Source of the DNA: Comamonadaceae bacterium | Lineage (GTDB): Bacteria > Pseudomonadota > Gammaproteobacteria > Burkholderiales > Burkholderiaceae | Direction of reading: 5' to 3' | Length of the DNA: 10,753 bases | Assembly (NCBI GenBank): GCA_947377705.1 | Contig: CANCGU010000076.1 | Span: 1-10,753, forward strand | Part shown: positions 1-7,397 of the stretch, in pieces | Position numbering within the stretch: the first letter of the stretch is position 1 | Layout of the letters: each line of letters starts with the position of its first letter | The notes under the pieces: model-generated | The model's input: only the letters and a program-made list of their open reading frames with translations | Told to the model about the DNA's origin: nothing | Databases searched by the model: none | Program-made: the position numbers and the translations under genes

Positions 1-1110
1 TCGGCCTTGCTCAGCGGCTTGCAAACCAACTTTGTGAAGCGCGTGTTGACAGGCCAAGCCCATATTCAATTGCTACCGCCCAAAGAAACGGCGCGTGCGC
101 TGCGCAACGCCGACCCATTGACGGTGGAAGGCAGCATCATGCAGCCGCCACTGCAACGGCTTAAAAGCATTGACCAGTGGCAAAGCGTGGCGGCGCAAAT
201 ACGGGCGCTACCCGAAGTGAACGTGGTGTCGCCTGCGACCAATGGCTCGGCCTTGGTGGTGCGTGGCGATGCCAGCCGCGCCATCACCGTGGTGGGAATT
301 GAACCTGAGCTGTACTTTCGCATCGTGCCCATGCCTGAAAAAATCGTGCGCGGCACAGCACGCGTCACCATCAACGACATCTTGATCGGCACCGAGCTGG
401 CCAACGACCTAGGTGTGTCGGTGGGCGACAAACTACGCGTCACCTCCGCCAACGGCAACGCCAACACACTGACCATCACCGGCATTTTTGATTTGGGCAA
501 CAAAGGGGCCAATGCCCGCACCACCCTGATGGCCTTGCGCTCTGCACAAAGTTTGCTGGGCTTGCAAGGCGGTGTGTCCGCATTGGATGTGACGGTGCAC
601 GATGTTTACGGTGCTGAGTTGGTGGCGCGCCGCATCACCCAACTCACAGGTGTCGAGGCCGACAGCTGGATCAAAACCAACGAACAATTCTTCACCGCCA
701 TCAGTGCACAAACCACCGCCAACACCGCGATTCGCGTGTTTGTCGGTCTGTCGGTGGCGTTTGGCATTGCCAGCGTGCTGGTGGTGTCTGTGGTTCAAAA
801 ATCACGCGAGATTGGCATCTTGCGCGCCATGGGCATCACGCGTGAACAAGTGTTGCGCATCTTTTTGTTGCAAGGCGGGCTACTTGGTTTTGGGGGCGCG
901 TTGGCGGGCTCGGTGCTGGGCTCAGCGGGTCTGGTGGTGTGGCAGCAGGCCCAACGCAACCCAGACGGCACGGTGATGTTTGCCGTCAGCTTCGAGCCCA
1001 TGATGTTTGCCATGGCCTTGCTGCTGGCGACAGTCACCGGCCTGATTGCCTCGTTTGCCCCGGCCATGCGTGCAGCGCGGCTGGACCCCGTGAGTGCCAT
1101 CCGTGGATAA
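1..1110 (+). CDS. ABC transporter permease, FtsX/LolC-LolE/MacB type (5' end outside the window)
   Basis: Inner-membrane permease of a MacB/LolCDE-type ABC transporter, a family that works on lipoproteins or other envelope substrates from the periplasmic side rather than by classical import. The frame is open from base 1, so the gene starts upstream and the first transmembrane helix is missing. What remains is a large periplasmic domain (about 1-730) and the FtsX core: a hydrophobic helix at about 739-798, the cytoplasmic coupling segment with [10 protein letters not shown] at about 808-837, a second helix pair region at about 859-942 and a last helix at about 1000-1068. It ends in [13 protein letters not shown], the usual tail of LolC/E and MacB permeases. 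The stop overlaps the start of the ATPase gene, which indicates translational coupling. The exact substrate cannot be read from the sequence; LolC/E-like and generic FtsX-family exporters are both possible. Confidence 0.9.
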   Translation, partial: SALLSGLQTNFVKRVLTGQAHIQLLPPKETARALRNADPLTVEGSIMQPPLQRLKSIDQWQSVAAQIRALPEVNVVSPATNGSALVVRGDASRAITVVGIEPELYFRIVPMPEKIVRGTARVTINDILIGTELANDLGVSVGDKLRVTSANGNANTLTITGIFDLGNKGANARTTLMALRSAQSLLGLQGGVSALDVTVHDVYGAELVARRITQLTGVEADSWIKTNEQFFTAISAQTTANTAIRVFVGLSVAFGIASVLVVSVVQKSREIGILRAMGITREQVLRIFLLQGGLLGFGGALAGSVLGSAGLVVWQQAQRNPDGTVMFAVSFEPMMFAMALLLATVTGLIASFAPAMRAARLDPVSAIRG

Positions 1111-1804
1111 CGCCCGCCCCTCACACGCACCACTGGTGGTGCAACTGCAAGATGTTTGCAAGTCGTTCAATGTGGGGCAGCCCAACGAGATTGAAATCCT
1201 GCACCACATCAACTTCAGCCTGGCACGCGGTGAGTTTTGTGCGGTGATGGGGCCGTCGGGCTCGGGCAAAAGTACGCTGCTCAACATCATTGGTTTGTTG
1301 GACCGTCCGACACAAGGCCGACTGGCCATTGGCGGGGAAGAAACCACGGGGCTAGACGACCACGCCCTCACCCGCTTGCGCGGCCATGCGATTGGTTTTG
1401 TGTTTCAACACCACCACTTGCTCAACGCCTTCACCGCGCTTGAAAACGTGATGATGCCCTTGCTGGGCGCAGCAGGCTTTCCCAACGCCAGCATCGAAGC
1501 ACGCGCCGCCGAACTGCTGGACAACGTGGGCCTGAGCGCCTTTGCCCACCAGCCCTCGGGCAGCCTGTCGGGTGGCCAGCAACAACGCGTGGCCGTGGCT
1601 CGCGCACTGGCCATGAACCCAGCCCTGCTGCTGGCCGATGAGCCCACAGGCAACTTGGACAGCAAAAGCGCCGATGCGGTGTTTGACCTGCTGCGTCGCG
1701 TCAGCCGCGAACAAGGCACCACCGTGCTGTTTGTGACCCACAACCCCGAATTGGCCACGCGGTGTGACAAAACCATTCAAGTGGTGGATGGGCGGGTGGT
1801 GTAG
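1094..1804 (+). CDS. ABC transporter ATP-binding protein, LolD/MacB-like
   Basis: ATPase subunit that should drive the permease encoded just upstream; two copies normally dimerise at the cytoplasmic face. All nucleotide-binding motifs are present: Walker [10 protein letters not shown] at residues 53-61, Q-loop Gln105, signature LSGGQ at 158-162 followed by QQR, Walker B LLLADE at 178-183 and the switch His216 in VTHNPE. The DEPTGNLDS segment is characteristic of the LolD/MacB/FtsE group. Length is 236 aa, normal for a stand-alone subunit. Starts are GTG at 1094 or GTG at 1103; both overlap the permease stop (17 or 8 nt), and no clear Shine-Dalgarno separates them. The first 13 residues are not conserved family sequence, so 1103 is equally possible. 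It probably forms one operon with the permease. No T-rich terminator is visible after the stop. Confidence 0.93.
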   Translation: MPSVDNARPSHAPLVVQLQDVCKSFNVGQPNEIEILHHINFSLARGEFCAVMGPSGSGKSTLLNIIGLLDRPTQGRLAIGGEETTGLDDHALTRLRGHAIGFVFQHHHLLNAFTALENVMMPLLGAAGFPNASIEARAAELLDNVGLSAFAHQPSGSLSGGQQQRVAVARALAMNPALLLADEPTGNLDSKSADAVFDLLRRVSREQGTTVLFVTHNPELATRCDKTIQVVDGRVV

Positions 1805-1876
1805 GTCATCGTTTGTAGATGCAAGCTCAAGGTAGTCAAATATATACTTTATGACTCATATTTTTATGGAAATCCT

Positions 1877-3154
1877 ATGGCTGACAGAAAACTCGAACAT
1901 GTCACTGCGCCAAACACACCATGGCATCAATCATTGCGCAAACGCAAGCTGTCTTTGCTGCATGGCGCATGGATACTGCTCACGATAGGCCTAGCCGCTT
2001 GCGGTGGCGGTGGCGGGGCAGGTAGTACAGCCAGTCAGCCCGAAACCAATCCAACCCCCACGACCACCAGCACGACCCCCGGTGTCGCCACGTATTTGAG
2101 CTTGAATTTGATCGCGCTACCCAACTACGTATCGCCCGATCTGCCCGTGCATTACGACACCGCCTTACTTGCCACACGCAATGTCACGACCAACATCACG
2201 ACCGACAAGGGTGCCACCCTTGGACGGGTGTTGTTCAACGATGTGCGGCTGAGTTTCAACAACACCAAGTCTTGCGCGTCTTGTCACCAGCAGATCAACG
2301 GCTTTGTCGATCAAAACCAGTTCAGCACGGGATTTGCTGGAGAGCTCACTACTGCCCATGCCATGCGCTTGGGTAATGTGGCCTTCTACCAAGGCAACAG
2401 CATGTTTTGGAACAAACGTGCCACCAGCCTAGAGGACCAAGCCACAGACCCGATCCAAAACGCCATTGAGATGGGCTTTGACACCACGCACGGGGGATTG
2501 ACTGCGCTCATATCAAAGATGCAAACCCTGCCCTATTACCCAGAGTTGTTCGCTTGGGCGACGGGTGAAAGCATCATCACCGAAACAAAAATTCAAAACG
2601 CGCTCGCTCAGTTCCAGCGCAGCATGATTTCAGCAGACAGCAAGTGGGACCGCGCCTATGCCGTGGTCTACGCTGCCAACGGCAATGTCAACAGCGCACA
2701 AAACTTTGGGCGCTCACTGGCGGGTGCCAATATTCCAGCGGCCAACAGATTCAGCGCCTCTGAAGATAACGGTCGTGACTTGTTCATGCGAGGGCCAAAC
2801 AATGGCGGCAAAGGTTGTGCAGGCTGCCACCAGCCGCCAACCTTCGCGTTAGACCCCAACTCTAGAAGCAACGGGCTAGACCTGAATGAAACCGTCATCT
2901 TCAAATCACCTTCGCTCAAGAATGTGGCCCTCTCAGGACATTTCATGCACGATGGACGCTTTGGCACACTGGAACAAGTGCTCAACCATTACGCATCAGG
3001 CGTGAAAGCGGGCACAGCACGGGACAATCGCTTACCCGTCGGGGGTATCGCCATGACAGCGCAAGAACAAACAGACATCGTGGCCTTCTTGCAAACACTC
3101 ACGGACACCACACTGAACACGGACAACCGCTTCGCCAACCCGTTCATTAAATAA
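1877..3154 (+). CDS. Lipoprotein di-haem cytochrome c peroxidase (CcpA/MauG superfamily)
   Basis: Periplasm-facing enzyme expected to reduce hydrogen peroxide with electrons from small c-type cytochromes, or to act as a MauG-like oxidase. A basic stretch (RKRK at 21-24) and a hydrophobic segment end in the lipobox LAAC with Cys42, followed by a glycine run and a Pro/Thr-rich linker, so the mature protein should be lipid-anchored. Two haem-binding CXXCH motifs are present, C133-A-S-C-H137 and C314-A-G-C-H318. After the second comes SLKNVALSGHFMHDGRF, where Met357 sits at the usual distal-ligand position. The segment between the haems (RATSLEDQATDPIQNAIEMG) is typical of the family. The start at 1877 leaves an unusually long 20-residue n-region, but no other in-frame start precedes the hydrophobic core. 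A 72-nt AT-rich gap upstream with TATACT at 1843 could hold a promoter; no convincing -35 is seen. Physiological substrate is unknown. Confidence 0.9.
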   Translation: MADRKLEHVTAPNTPWHQSLRKRKLSLLHGAWILLTIGLAACGGGGGAGSTASQPETNPTPTTTSTTPGVATYLSLNLIALPNYVSPDLPVHYDTALLATRNVTTNITTDKGATLGRVLFNDVRLSFNNTKSCASCHQQINGFVDQNQFSTGFAGELTTAHAMRLGNVAFYQGNSMFWNKRATSLEDQATDPIQNAIEMGFDTTHGGLTALISKMQTLPYYPELFAWATGESIITETKIQNALAQFQRSMISADSKWDRAYAVVYAANGNVNSAQNFGRSLAGANIPAANRFSASEDNGRDLFMRGPNNGGKGCAGCHQPPTFALDPNSRSNGLDLNETVIFKSPSLKNVALSGHFMHDGRFGTLEQVLNHYASGVKAGTARDNRLPVGGIAMTAQEQTDIVAFLQTLTDTTLNTDNRFANPFIK

Positions 3155-3201
3155 AAAAGCAGAGGGCAGCAACGCTCCAACACCGTATTTGCGAAATGGC
3201 A

Positions 3202-3227
3202 GGCAAGGGCAAAGATCGGGCCTTGCC
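3202..3227 (+). terminator. Possible hairpin between the peroxidase gene and glnS
   Basis: GGCAAGG (3202-3208) and CCTTGCC (3221-3227) form a perfect 7-bp GC-rich stem around a 12-nt loop, 48 nt after the peroxidase stop and 17 nt before the glnS start. No T-run follows, so it is not a standard intrinsic terminator. It could attenuate read-through or be chance in GC-rich DNA. Confidence 0.25.
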
Positions 3228-3232
3228 CCGCC

Positions 3233-3238
3233 TAAAAT
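3233..3238 (+). promoter_or_regulatory. Candidate -10 box directly upstream of glnS
   Basis: TAAAAT matches the sigma-70 -10 consensus at 5 of 6 positions and lies 6 nt before the glnS ATG, so transcription would begin at or next to the start codon. There is no Shine-Dalgarno sequence before this ATG, which fits a leaderless or near-leaderless message. No good -35 is visible at the right distance, so the call is weak. Confidence 0.3.
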
Positions 3239-3244
3239 CACAGC

Positions 3245-5089
3245 ATGACGAAACCCGCCACCCCCGCGACAGAACAAGACCACAAGCCCAGCAACTTTTT
3301 GCGCCAAATCATCGAAAACGATTTGGCCCAAGGCACTTACGCCAGCCGCCGCTGGGCGGGCAGCCCCGGTGACGCCGCACATCACGCCAAGGGTGCACCA
3401 GACCCTGCCAAGATTCGTACGCGTTTTCCACCCGAGCCCAACGGCTACTTACATGTGGGCCACGCCAAAAGTATTTGCATCAACTTCGGTTTAGCGCGTG
3501 ACTACGGTGGCGTGTGCCACCTGCGCTTTGACGACACCAACCCCGAAAAAGAAGACACCGAATACGTCAACAGCATCATCGACGCGGTGCAGTGGCTGGG
3601 CTTTGACTGGAGCCAACTCGGCCAAACACCTGGAACTAGCAAAGCCTACCAAGCCAGCGACTATTTCGACTTCATGTACCGCGCGGCCGAAGCCTTGATT
3701 GAAGCTGGCCACGCCTACGTGGACGAACAAACGCCAGAAGAAATGCGCGTCAACCGTGGCGACTTTTCTAAGCCAGGCATCAACAGCCCTTTCCGCTCAC
3801 GCACACCCGCTGAAAACCTTGCACGCTTTCGCGACATGCGCGATGGCAAACTGGCCGATGGTGCAGCCGTGCTGCGCGCCAAGATTGACATGGCCTCGCC
3901 CAACATCAACCTGCGCGACCCCGCCATCTACCGCATTCGCCGCGCCACACACCACAACACGGGCGACACCTGGTGCATCTACCCGATGTACACATTTGCC
4001 CACCCCATCGAAGACGCGCTGGAGCAAATCACCCACAGCATTTGTACGCTGGAGTTTGAAGACCAACGCCCGTTCTACGACTGGCTGATGGACCGCCTCT
4101 GCGAATGTGGCCTGCTGGCTGCACCTGCGCCCAAGCAATACGAGTTCTCGCGCCTCAACCTCACCTACGTCATCACCAGCAAACGCAAACTCGCGCAGCT
4201 GGTGAACGAGGGCAAGGTCAACGGCTGGGACGACCCACGCATGCCAACAATAGTCGGCCTGCGCCGCCGAGGCTACACGCCTGAGAGCTTGCAACTATTT
4301 GCCGAACGCATTGGCGTGACCAAGAGCGACAGCTGGATTGACTACAGCACCTTAGAGGGCTGCTTGCGCGAAAGCCTAGAAAACACCGCGCACCGTGCCA
4401 TGGCTGTGCTGGATCCCGTCAAACTCGTGCTCACCAACTGGGACGACGTGATGGGCGCGGGCCACCTAGAGCCTTGCACACAACCTGCACTGCCCCACGT
4501 CGAAGAAGGCATGGAAGTACCCACACGCCATTTCAAAATTGGCAAAGAAGTGTGGATTGAGCGTGACGACTTTTCAGAGGAACCGCCCAAGGGCTACAAA
4601 CGCCTTTATCCGCCCCGGCCAGGCGCGGATGGCCAAATGCTTCCCGGCAACAAAGTGCGCCTCAAAGGCGGCTACGTCATCGAGTGCACAGGCTGCACCA
4701 AAGATGCAGCTGGCAACATCACCGAGGTACTTGCCACCGTCATCCCCGACACTAAGAGCGGCACACCCGGCAGCGCTACCGTCAAGGCCAGCGCCGCCAT
4801 CACCTGGGTGGGCGTGAACGACGGCCTACAAGCCGAAGTGCGCATGTATGACCGCTTGTTCACCGACGCACAACCCGACGCAAGCGGCAAAGACTTTTTG
4901 GCCGCCCTCAACCCCGACAGCCTGAAAGTGGTGACCGCGTATGTGGAGCCCTCATTGGCCCAAGTGCCCGCCAGCGCGCACTTTCAGTTTGAACGCCACG
5001 GCTACTTTGTGACTGACCGCGTTGACCATGCGGAGGGTAAGTTGGTGTTTAACAAGATCACGGGATTGAAGGACACTTGGGCGAAATAA
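3245..5089 (+). CDS. glnS: Glutaminyl-tRNA synthetase
   Basis: Cytoplasmic class I aminoacyl-tRNA synthetase charging tRNA-Gln with glutamine in an ATP-dependent reaction. The HIGH-type motif is HVGH at residues 70-73 inside PPEPNGYLHVGHAKS, and the KMSKS-type loop is ITSKR at 310-314, followed by KLAQLV. The catalytic domain is followed by the two beta-barrel anticodon-binding domains, ending in the family-typical GLKDTWAK. At 614 aa it is about 60 residues longer than the E. coli enzyme. The extra length is in an N-terminal spacer (about residues 35-54, Ala/Gly/Pro-rich) and within the C-terminal barrels, where an ECTGC segment lies. The start at 3245 is the first ATG after an in-frame break and precedes the usual SNFLRQIIENDL opening. 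The PPOX gene follows after 9 nt, so the two are probably cotranscribed. The gene looks intact. Confidence 0.97.
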   Translation: MTKPATPATEQDHKPSNFLRQIIENDLAQGTYASRRWAGSPGDAAHHAKGAPDPAKIRTRFPPEPNGYLHVGHAKSICINFGLARDYGGVCHLRFDDTNPEKEDTEYVNSIIDAVQWLGFDWSQLGQTPGTSKAYQASDYFDFMYRAAEALIEAGHAYVDEQTPEEMRVNRGDFSKPGINSPFRSRTPAENLARFRDMRDGKLADGAAVLRAKIDMASPNINLRDPAIYRIRRATHHNTGDTWCIYPMYTFAHPIEDALEQITHSICTLEFEDQRPFYDWLMDRLCECGLLAAPAPKQYEFSRLNLTYVITSKRKLAQLVNEGKVNGWDDPRMPTIVGLRRRGYTPESLQLFAERIGVTKSDSWIDYSTLEGCLRESLENTAHRAMAVLDPVKLVLTNWDDVMGAGHLEPCTQPALPHVEEGMEVPTRHFKIGKEVWIERDDFSEEPPKGYKRLYPPRPGADGQMLPGNKVRLKGGYVIECTGCTKDAAGNITEVLATVIPDTKSGTPGSATVKASAAITWVGVNDGLQAEVRMYDRLFTDAQPDASGKDFLAALNPDSLKVVTAYVEPSLAQVPASAHFQFERHGYFVTDRVDHAEGKLVFNKITGLKDTWAK

Positions 5090-5098
5090 AGGACGCCC

Positions 5099-5716
5099 AT
5101 GAATATCAGCACTATTTCTGAACTGCGCAAGCTCTATAGCCCTGCCAGCGAACGCTCGGTTAAGAAAGAAATACCTGCACTCGACATGCATGCCATTCAA
5201 TTCATTGGCCTGTCGCCCTTCGTGGTGTTAGCGAGTGGTGACGCGAAGGGTCAGATGGATTCATCACCCAGAGGTGGTGACGCTGGTTTCGTCAAAGTGT
5301 GTGATGCGCACACGCTGTTAATCCCAGATGCACCTGGCAACAACCGACTGGACACCCTAGAGAACATTGTCCTCACAGGTCATTTAGGCTTGTTATTTAT
5401 GGTTCCAGGATTTGATGAAACATTGCGTATCAATGGTCGTGCCGTGCTGTCAACTGCCCCAGATGATCTGGCCTTTTGCACAGATGAAAGACGCACCCCC
5501 GTGTTGGCTATTCGCGTCAGTGTGGACTCGGTCTATCTTCATTGCGCAAAAGCCTTGATGAGGTCAAAGCTCTGGGACCAGGCTCATCAGGTTGAGAAAA
5601 GTCAAATGCCCACGATGGGTGAAATGTTGCGCGACCAAGTGCGCCAATTCAAAAACGAAGACATGGATGTTGAGCCACAAGATCAAATGCTGGCACGTTA
5701 TCGACAATCGCTGTGA
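5099..5716 (+). CDS. Pyridoxamine 5'-phosphate oxidase-like FMN flavoprotein, DR_2398-type
   Basis: Small split-barrel flavoprotein of the PPOX class, likely binding FMN as a dimer; the reaction and substrate of this subgroup are not established. The pattern SPFVVLASGDAKGQMDSSPR at residues 39-58, with GGD at 59-61, then LDTLENIVLTGHLGLLFMVPG and ETLRINGRAVLS, is the recognisable core of this 200-residue family. The C-terminal VYLHCAKALMRSKLWD is also typical. Length is 205 aa, as expected. AAAGGA at 5088-5093 overlaps the glnS stop and sits 5 nt before the ATG, a good ribosome-binding site that supports this start and cotranscription with glnS. Nothing in the sequence ties its function to tRNA charging; the pairing may be only positional. 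Confidence 0.85.
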   Translation: MNISTISELRKLYSPASERSVKKEIPALDMHAIQFIGLSPFVVLASGDAKGQMDSSPRGGDAGFVKVCDAHTLLIPDAPGNNRLDTLENIVLTGHLGLLFMVPGFDETLRINGRAVLSTAPDDLAFCTDERRTPVLAIRVSVDSVYLHCAKALMRSKLWDQAHQVEKSQMPTMGEMLRDQVRQFKNEDMDVEPQDQMLARYRQSL

Positions 5717-5739
5717 ATCCAAAAATCACTTCTGCGCAA

Positions 5740-5807
5740 CTGTGTATGAAGTTGTAGACAACACCTTGAATACCCCGCCCAGCCTTGGTTTCACGGGGCT
5801 TCGCAAG
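5740..5807 (+). repeat. Degenerate intergenic repeat, copy A (partner at 8209-8276)
   Basis: The first 35 nt (5740-5774) match 8209-8243 at 29 positions and all six differences are transitions. Similarity continues more weakly for another 33 nt (about 18-19 matches, including TTTCA and GGCTT). The copy begins 24 nt after the PPOX stop and 155 nt before the higB-like start. It contains CCCCG (5773-5777) and CGGGG (5794-5798) with a T-rich tract after it, so it might also act as a weak terminator for the glnS operon. Copy B lacks that stem. No coding match was recognised. Confidence 0.6.
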
Positions 5808-5943
5808 TAGTTCCTTTTGTTTTAAATCGGCTCTGAACAAACAAGTATTCCAGCAGTTAGTCAGCGCCCTGCTTGTTAGCGTTTGAATTCCTAGCCTGCT
5901 ACTTAAACAAAGCCCAAGCTCAAAACACTCTGCGCATAGCCAC
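5808..5943. other. AT-rich spacer upstream of the first TA pair
   Basis: No convincing gene, RNA or clear terminator was found between repeat A and the higB region. Base composition is lower in GC than the flanking housekeeping genes. The minus-strand open frame overlapping it has no recognisable protein pattern and runs back into the PPOX gene. TTGAAT followed by TACTTAAAC near 5882-5907 could hold promoter elements for the TA operon, but spacing and match are too loose to call. Confidence 0.4.
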
Positions 5944-5962
5944 GCAAAGCTAAAAAGCTTGC
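5944..5962 (+). promoter_or_regulatory. Inverted repeat abutting the higB-like start
   Basis: GCAAAGCT (5944-5951) and AGCTTGC (5956-5962) pair around an AAAA loop with one bulged A, ending directly before the ATG at 5963. It could be an operator half for HigA or a translation-dampening hairpin. Only the dyad itself is seen; the role is inferred. Confidence 0.35.
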
Positions 5963-6349
5963 ATGACTTCAAGACGCAGCACATCATATCGTATTAGCAA
6001 ATCTGCTAACATCTCGCAAACTTCAAACTGGCAAATCACCTATTACAACGCGCGTGTTCAGCGCGATGTATGGGCCATGCCAGCAGGCATCGTGGCTGAC
6101 TATTTGCGGTTGACTGAAGCAATGACGCTTTACGGCGCAGATCTTCGCATGCCGCACTCACGCGCCATGGGTGGCGGTTTGTTTGAGCTTCGACCGAAAG
6201 GGCCTGAAGGAATTGGACGGGTGTTTTATTGCACGCAAGTGGGCAAGAGCATTGTGGTGCTGCACTCGTTCGTGAAGAAAACACAAGAGACTCCAGACGC
6301 AGAAATGCGCTTAGCACGCAAACGACTAAAGGATGTGCAACATGGTTAA
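5963..6349 (+). CDS. HigB-like RelE-family toxin (phage-derived Gp49-like/HigB family)
   Basis: Predicted type II toxin, an mRNA interferase or RelE-fold growth inhibitor, neutralised by the antitoxin encoded next. The core begins at NWQITYYN (residues 22-29). It continues with a helix pair, PHSRAMGGGLFELR at 64-77, RVFY at 86-89 and VLHSFVKKTQETP at 99-111. This is the standard order for the Gp49-like HigB family, whose members usually start right at the core. The first 21 residues here are therefore unusual and Ser/Arg-rich; no ATG, GTG or TTG exists between them and the core, and there is no strong Shine-Dalgarno before 5963. A dyad at 5994-6009 lies inside this N-terminal stretch, so it may really be leader DNA. 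Toxin-before-antitoxin order with an 8-nt overlap matches higBA operons. Confidence 0.82.
   Translation: MTSRRSTSYRISKSANISQTSNWQITYYNARVQRDVWAMPAGIVADYLRLTEAMTLYGADLRMPHSRAMGGGLFELRPKGPEGIGRVFYCTQVGKSIVVLHSFVKKTQETPDAEMRLARKRLKDVQHG
5994..6009 (+). promoter_or_regulatory. Candidate HigA operator dyad
   Basis: TTAGCA and TGCTAA form a perfect 6-bp inverted repeat with spacer AATC. It sits in the unusual N-terminal stretch of the toxin frame, 31 nt after the ATG and before the conserved core. HigA-type antitoxins autoregulate through short dyads of this kind near the operon promoter; assignment here is by position only. Confidence 0.4.
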
Positions 6350-6650
6350 CACCGGATACAAACCCGTGCCGCACGATGCGGCTTTTAAAAAGGCACTGCT
6401 CGCCAAGCCTGACGTGAAGAAAGCCTACGACGCACTGGAAGAAGAATATTCCACACTACACGCCATGCTTGATGCACGTTTGGCCGCCGGCCTTACCCAA
6501 GCCGATGTGGCTGCACGCATGGGCACCACGGTGTCAGCTATTTCTAGGCTTGAGTCGTCTCTGCGCAGCGAAAAACACTCACCCTCTTTTTCCACGCTTC
6601 GCAAATATGCGCAAGCCTGCGGCAAAAAGTTAGTGGTGCAGATGGTTTAA
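6342..6650 (+). CDS. HigA-like antitoxin, XRE-type helix-turn-helix
   Basis: Antitoxin and likely transcriptional autorepressor of the preceding toxin. An N-terminal region of about 40 residues (KKALLAKPDVKKAYDALEEE) should contact the toxin. It is followed by an XRE/Cro-type helix-turn-helix: ARLAAGLTQADVAARMGTT at about residues 45-63 and VSAISRLES at about 64-72. The start at 6342 is chosen over the ATG at 6333 because AAAGGA at 6328-6333 then lies 8 nt upstream, giving a product of 102 aa and an 8-nt overlap with the toxin stop (6347-6349). Such an overlap couples translation of the pair. The fold, order and spacing make this a clear toxin-antitoxin operon. Nothing appears degraded. Confidence 0.87.
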   Translation: MVNTGYKPVPHDAAFKKALLAKPDVKKAYDALEEEYSTLHAMLDARLAAGLTQADVAARMGTTVSAISRLESSLRSEKHSPSFSTLRKYAQACGKKLVVQMV

Positions 6651-6706
6651 CAACGCCGAACACCCAATATCCCCACTATGCTTCACGCCGTATAGGAACT
6701 TAATCA

Positions 6707-7345
6707 ATGTCTACTCTTCTCGACAAATTGCAATGGCGCTACGCCGCTAAAAAAATGGATGCCACCAAAGTAGTGCCTCAAGACAAAGTGGAGCGCATCA
6801 TCGAAGCGGCTCGCTTGGCGCCTACGTCGAGCGGCTTGCAGCCGTTTGAAATTGTGTTGGTCACCAACCCCGAAGTGCGCGCCAAGATTCAAGCCAGCGC
6901 ACACGGCCAAGCGCAGATCACCGAAGGCTCACACCTCTTGGTGTTTGCCGCGTGGGACACCTACACCGCTGACCGCATCAACATGATGTTTGACCTGACC
7001 AACGCACAGCGCGGCGGCACCAACGAAGGCTGGGAAAACTACCGCCAAATGTTGTTGTCCAACTACCCTGCGCGTGATGCCCATGTGAACTTTGAACACG
7101 CTGCTCGCCAAGCCTACATTGGCTTGGGCGCCGCCTTGATTGCCGCAGCGTTTGAAGAAGTAGATGCCACGCCGATGGAAGGTTTCGACCCTAAAGCTGT
7201 GGACGAAATTTTGAACTTGCACGCACGCGGTTTGCGCAGCGTGGCCATCATGCCTTTGGGCTACCGCTTGGCTGAGCAAGACTGGCTTGCACCACTCAAG
7301 AAAGTGCGCCGCCCACGCGAGCAGTTTGTCACCGAAGTGAAGTAA
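6707..7345 (+). CDS. NAD(P)H-dependent nitroreductase, NfsB-like
   Basis: Cytoplasmic FMN-dependent oxidoreductase that transfers two electrons from NAD(P)H to nitroaromatics, quinones or similar acceptors. The N-terminal RYAAKKMD at residues 11-18 corresponds to the RxSxKxFD segment of E. coli NfsB. ARLAPTSSGLQPFEIVLV at about 35-52 is the FMN-binding and dimer segment. PMEGFDPKAVDEIL and the late IMPLGYR are also typical. Length is 212 aa, close to NfsB. AGGA at 6694-6697 lies 9 nt before the ATG. It is monocistronic-looking, 56 nt after the HigA gene. Its TAA stop directly abuts the stop of a duplicated SRAP gene tail on the other strand, and the junction is a 14-bp palindrome (7339-7352). 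Confidence 0.92.
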   Translation: MSTLLDKLQWRYAAKKMDATKVVPQDKVERIIEAARLAPTSSGLQPFEIVLVTNPEVRAKIQASAHGQAQITEGSHLLVFAAWDTYTADRINMMFDLTNAQRGGTNEGWENYRQMLLSNYPARDAHVNFEHAARQAYIGLGAALIAAAFEEVDATPMEGFDPKAVDEILNLHARGLRSVAIMPLGYRLAEQDWLAPLKKVRRPREQFVTEVK

Positions 7346-7378
7346 TTACTTCTTCTCGACGGGATTGGCCGTTAACAA
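7346..7378. repeat. Direct repeat copy 1 flanking the second TA module (att-like)
   Basis: This 33-nt sequence recurs at 8318-8350 in the same orientation with differences only at 7352 and 7373. Together the copies bracket a segment of about 972 nt (repeat to repeat) carrying only the Phd/toxin pair and its control region. Precise recombination between them would restore an uninterrupted SRAP gene next to the nitroreductase gene. Confidence 0.75.
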
Positions 7379-7387
7379 CTGAGCGCT
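7346..7387 (-). pseudogene. Displaced 3' tail of an SRAP gene (13-14 codons)
   Basis: Read on the minus strand this encodes SAQLLTANPVEKK and a TAA stop, matching the last residues SANLLTANPVEKK of the intact SRAP gene at 8318-9010. DNA identity over 7346-7378 against 8318-8350 is 31 of 33. The next three codons still agree in protein sequence except Gln for Asn, with a different serine codon. Upstream of it on the minus strand the similarity to SRAP stops and the toxin gene begins. The stop codon abuts the nitroreductase stop with no spacer, so an ancestral nitroreductase/SRAP convergent pair is likely. Confidence 0.8.
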
Positions 7388-7397
7388 ATGACCAGAT

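Noticed and set aside
4672..4911. Minus-strand and alternate-frame open frames inside glnS
   Set aside because: Shadows of the GC-rich, strongly conserved glnS frame; none has a ribosome-binding site or family pattern.
5649..5987. Minus-strand open frame across the spacer before higB
   Set aside because: It runs into the antisense of the PPOX gene, has no recognisable motif and no ribosome-binding site; treated as a chance frame.
6333..6341. HigA start at ATG 6333
   Set aside because: It overlaps the ribosome-binding site itself; 6342 has 8-nt spacing to AAAGGA.
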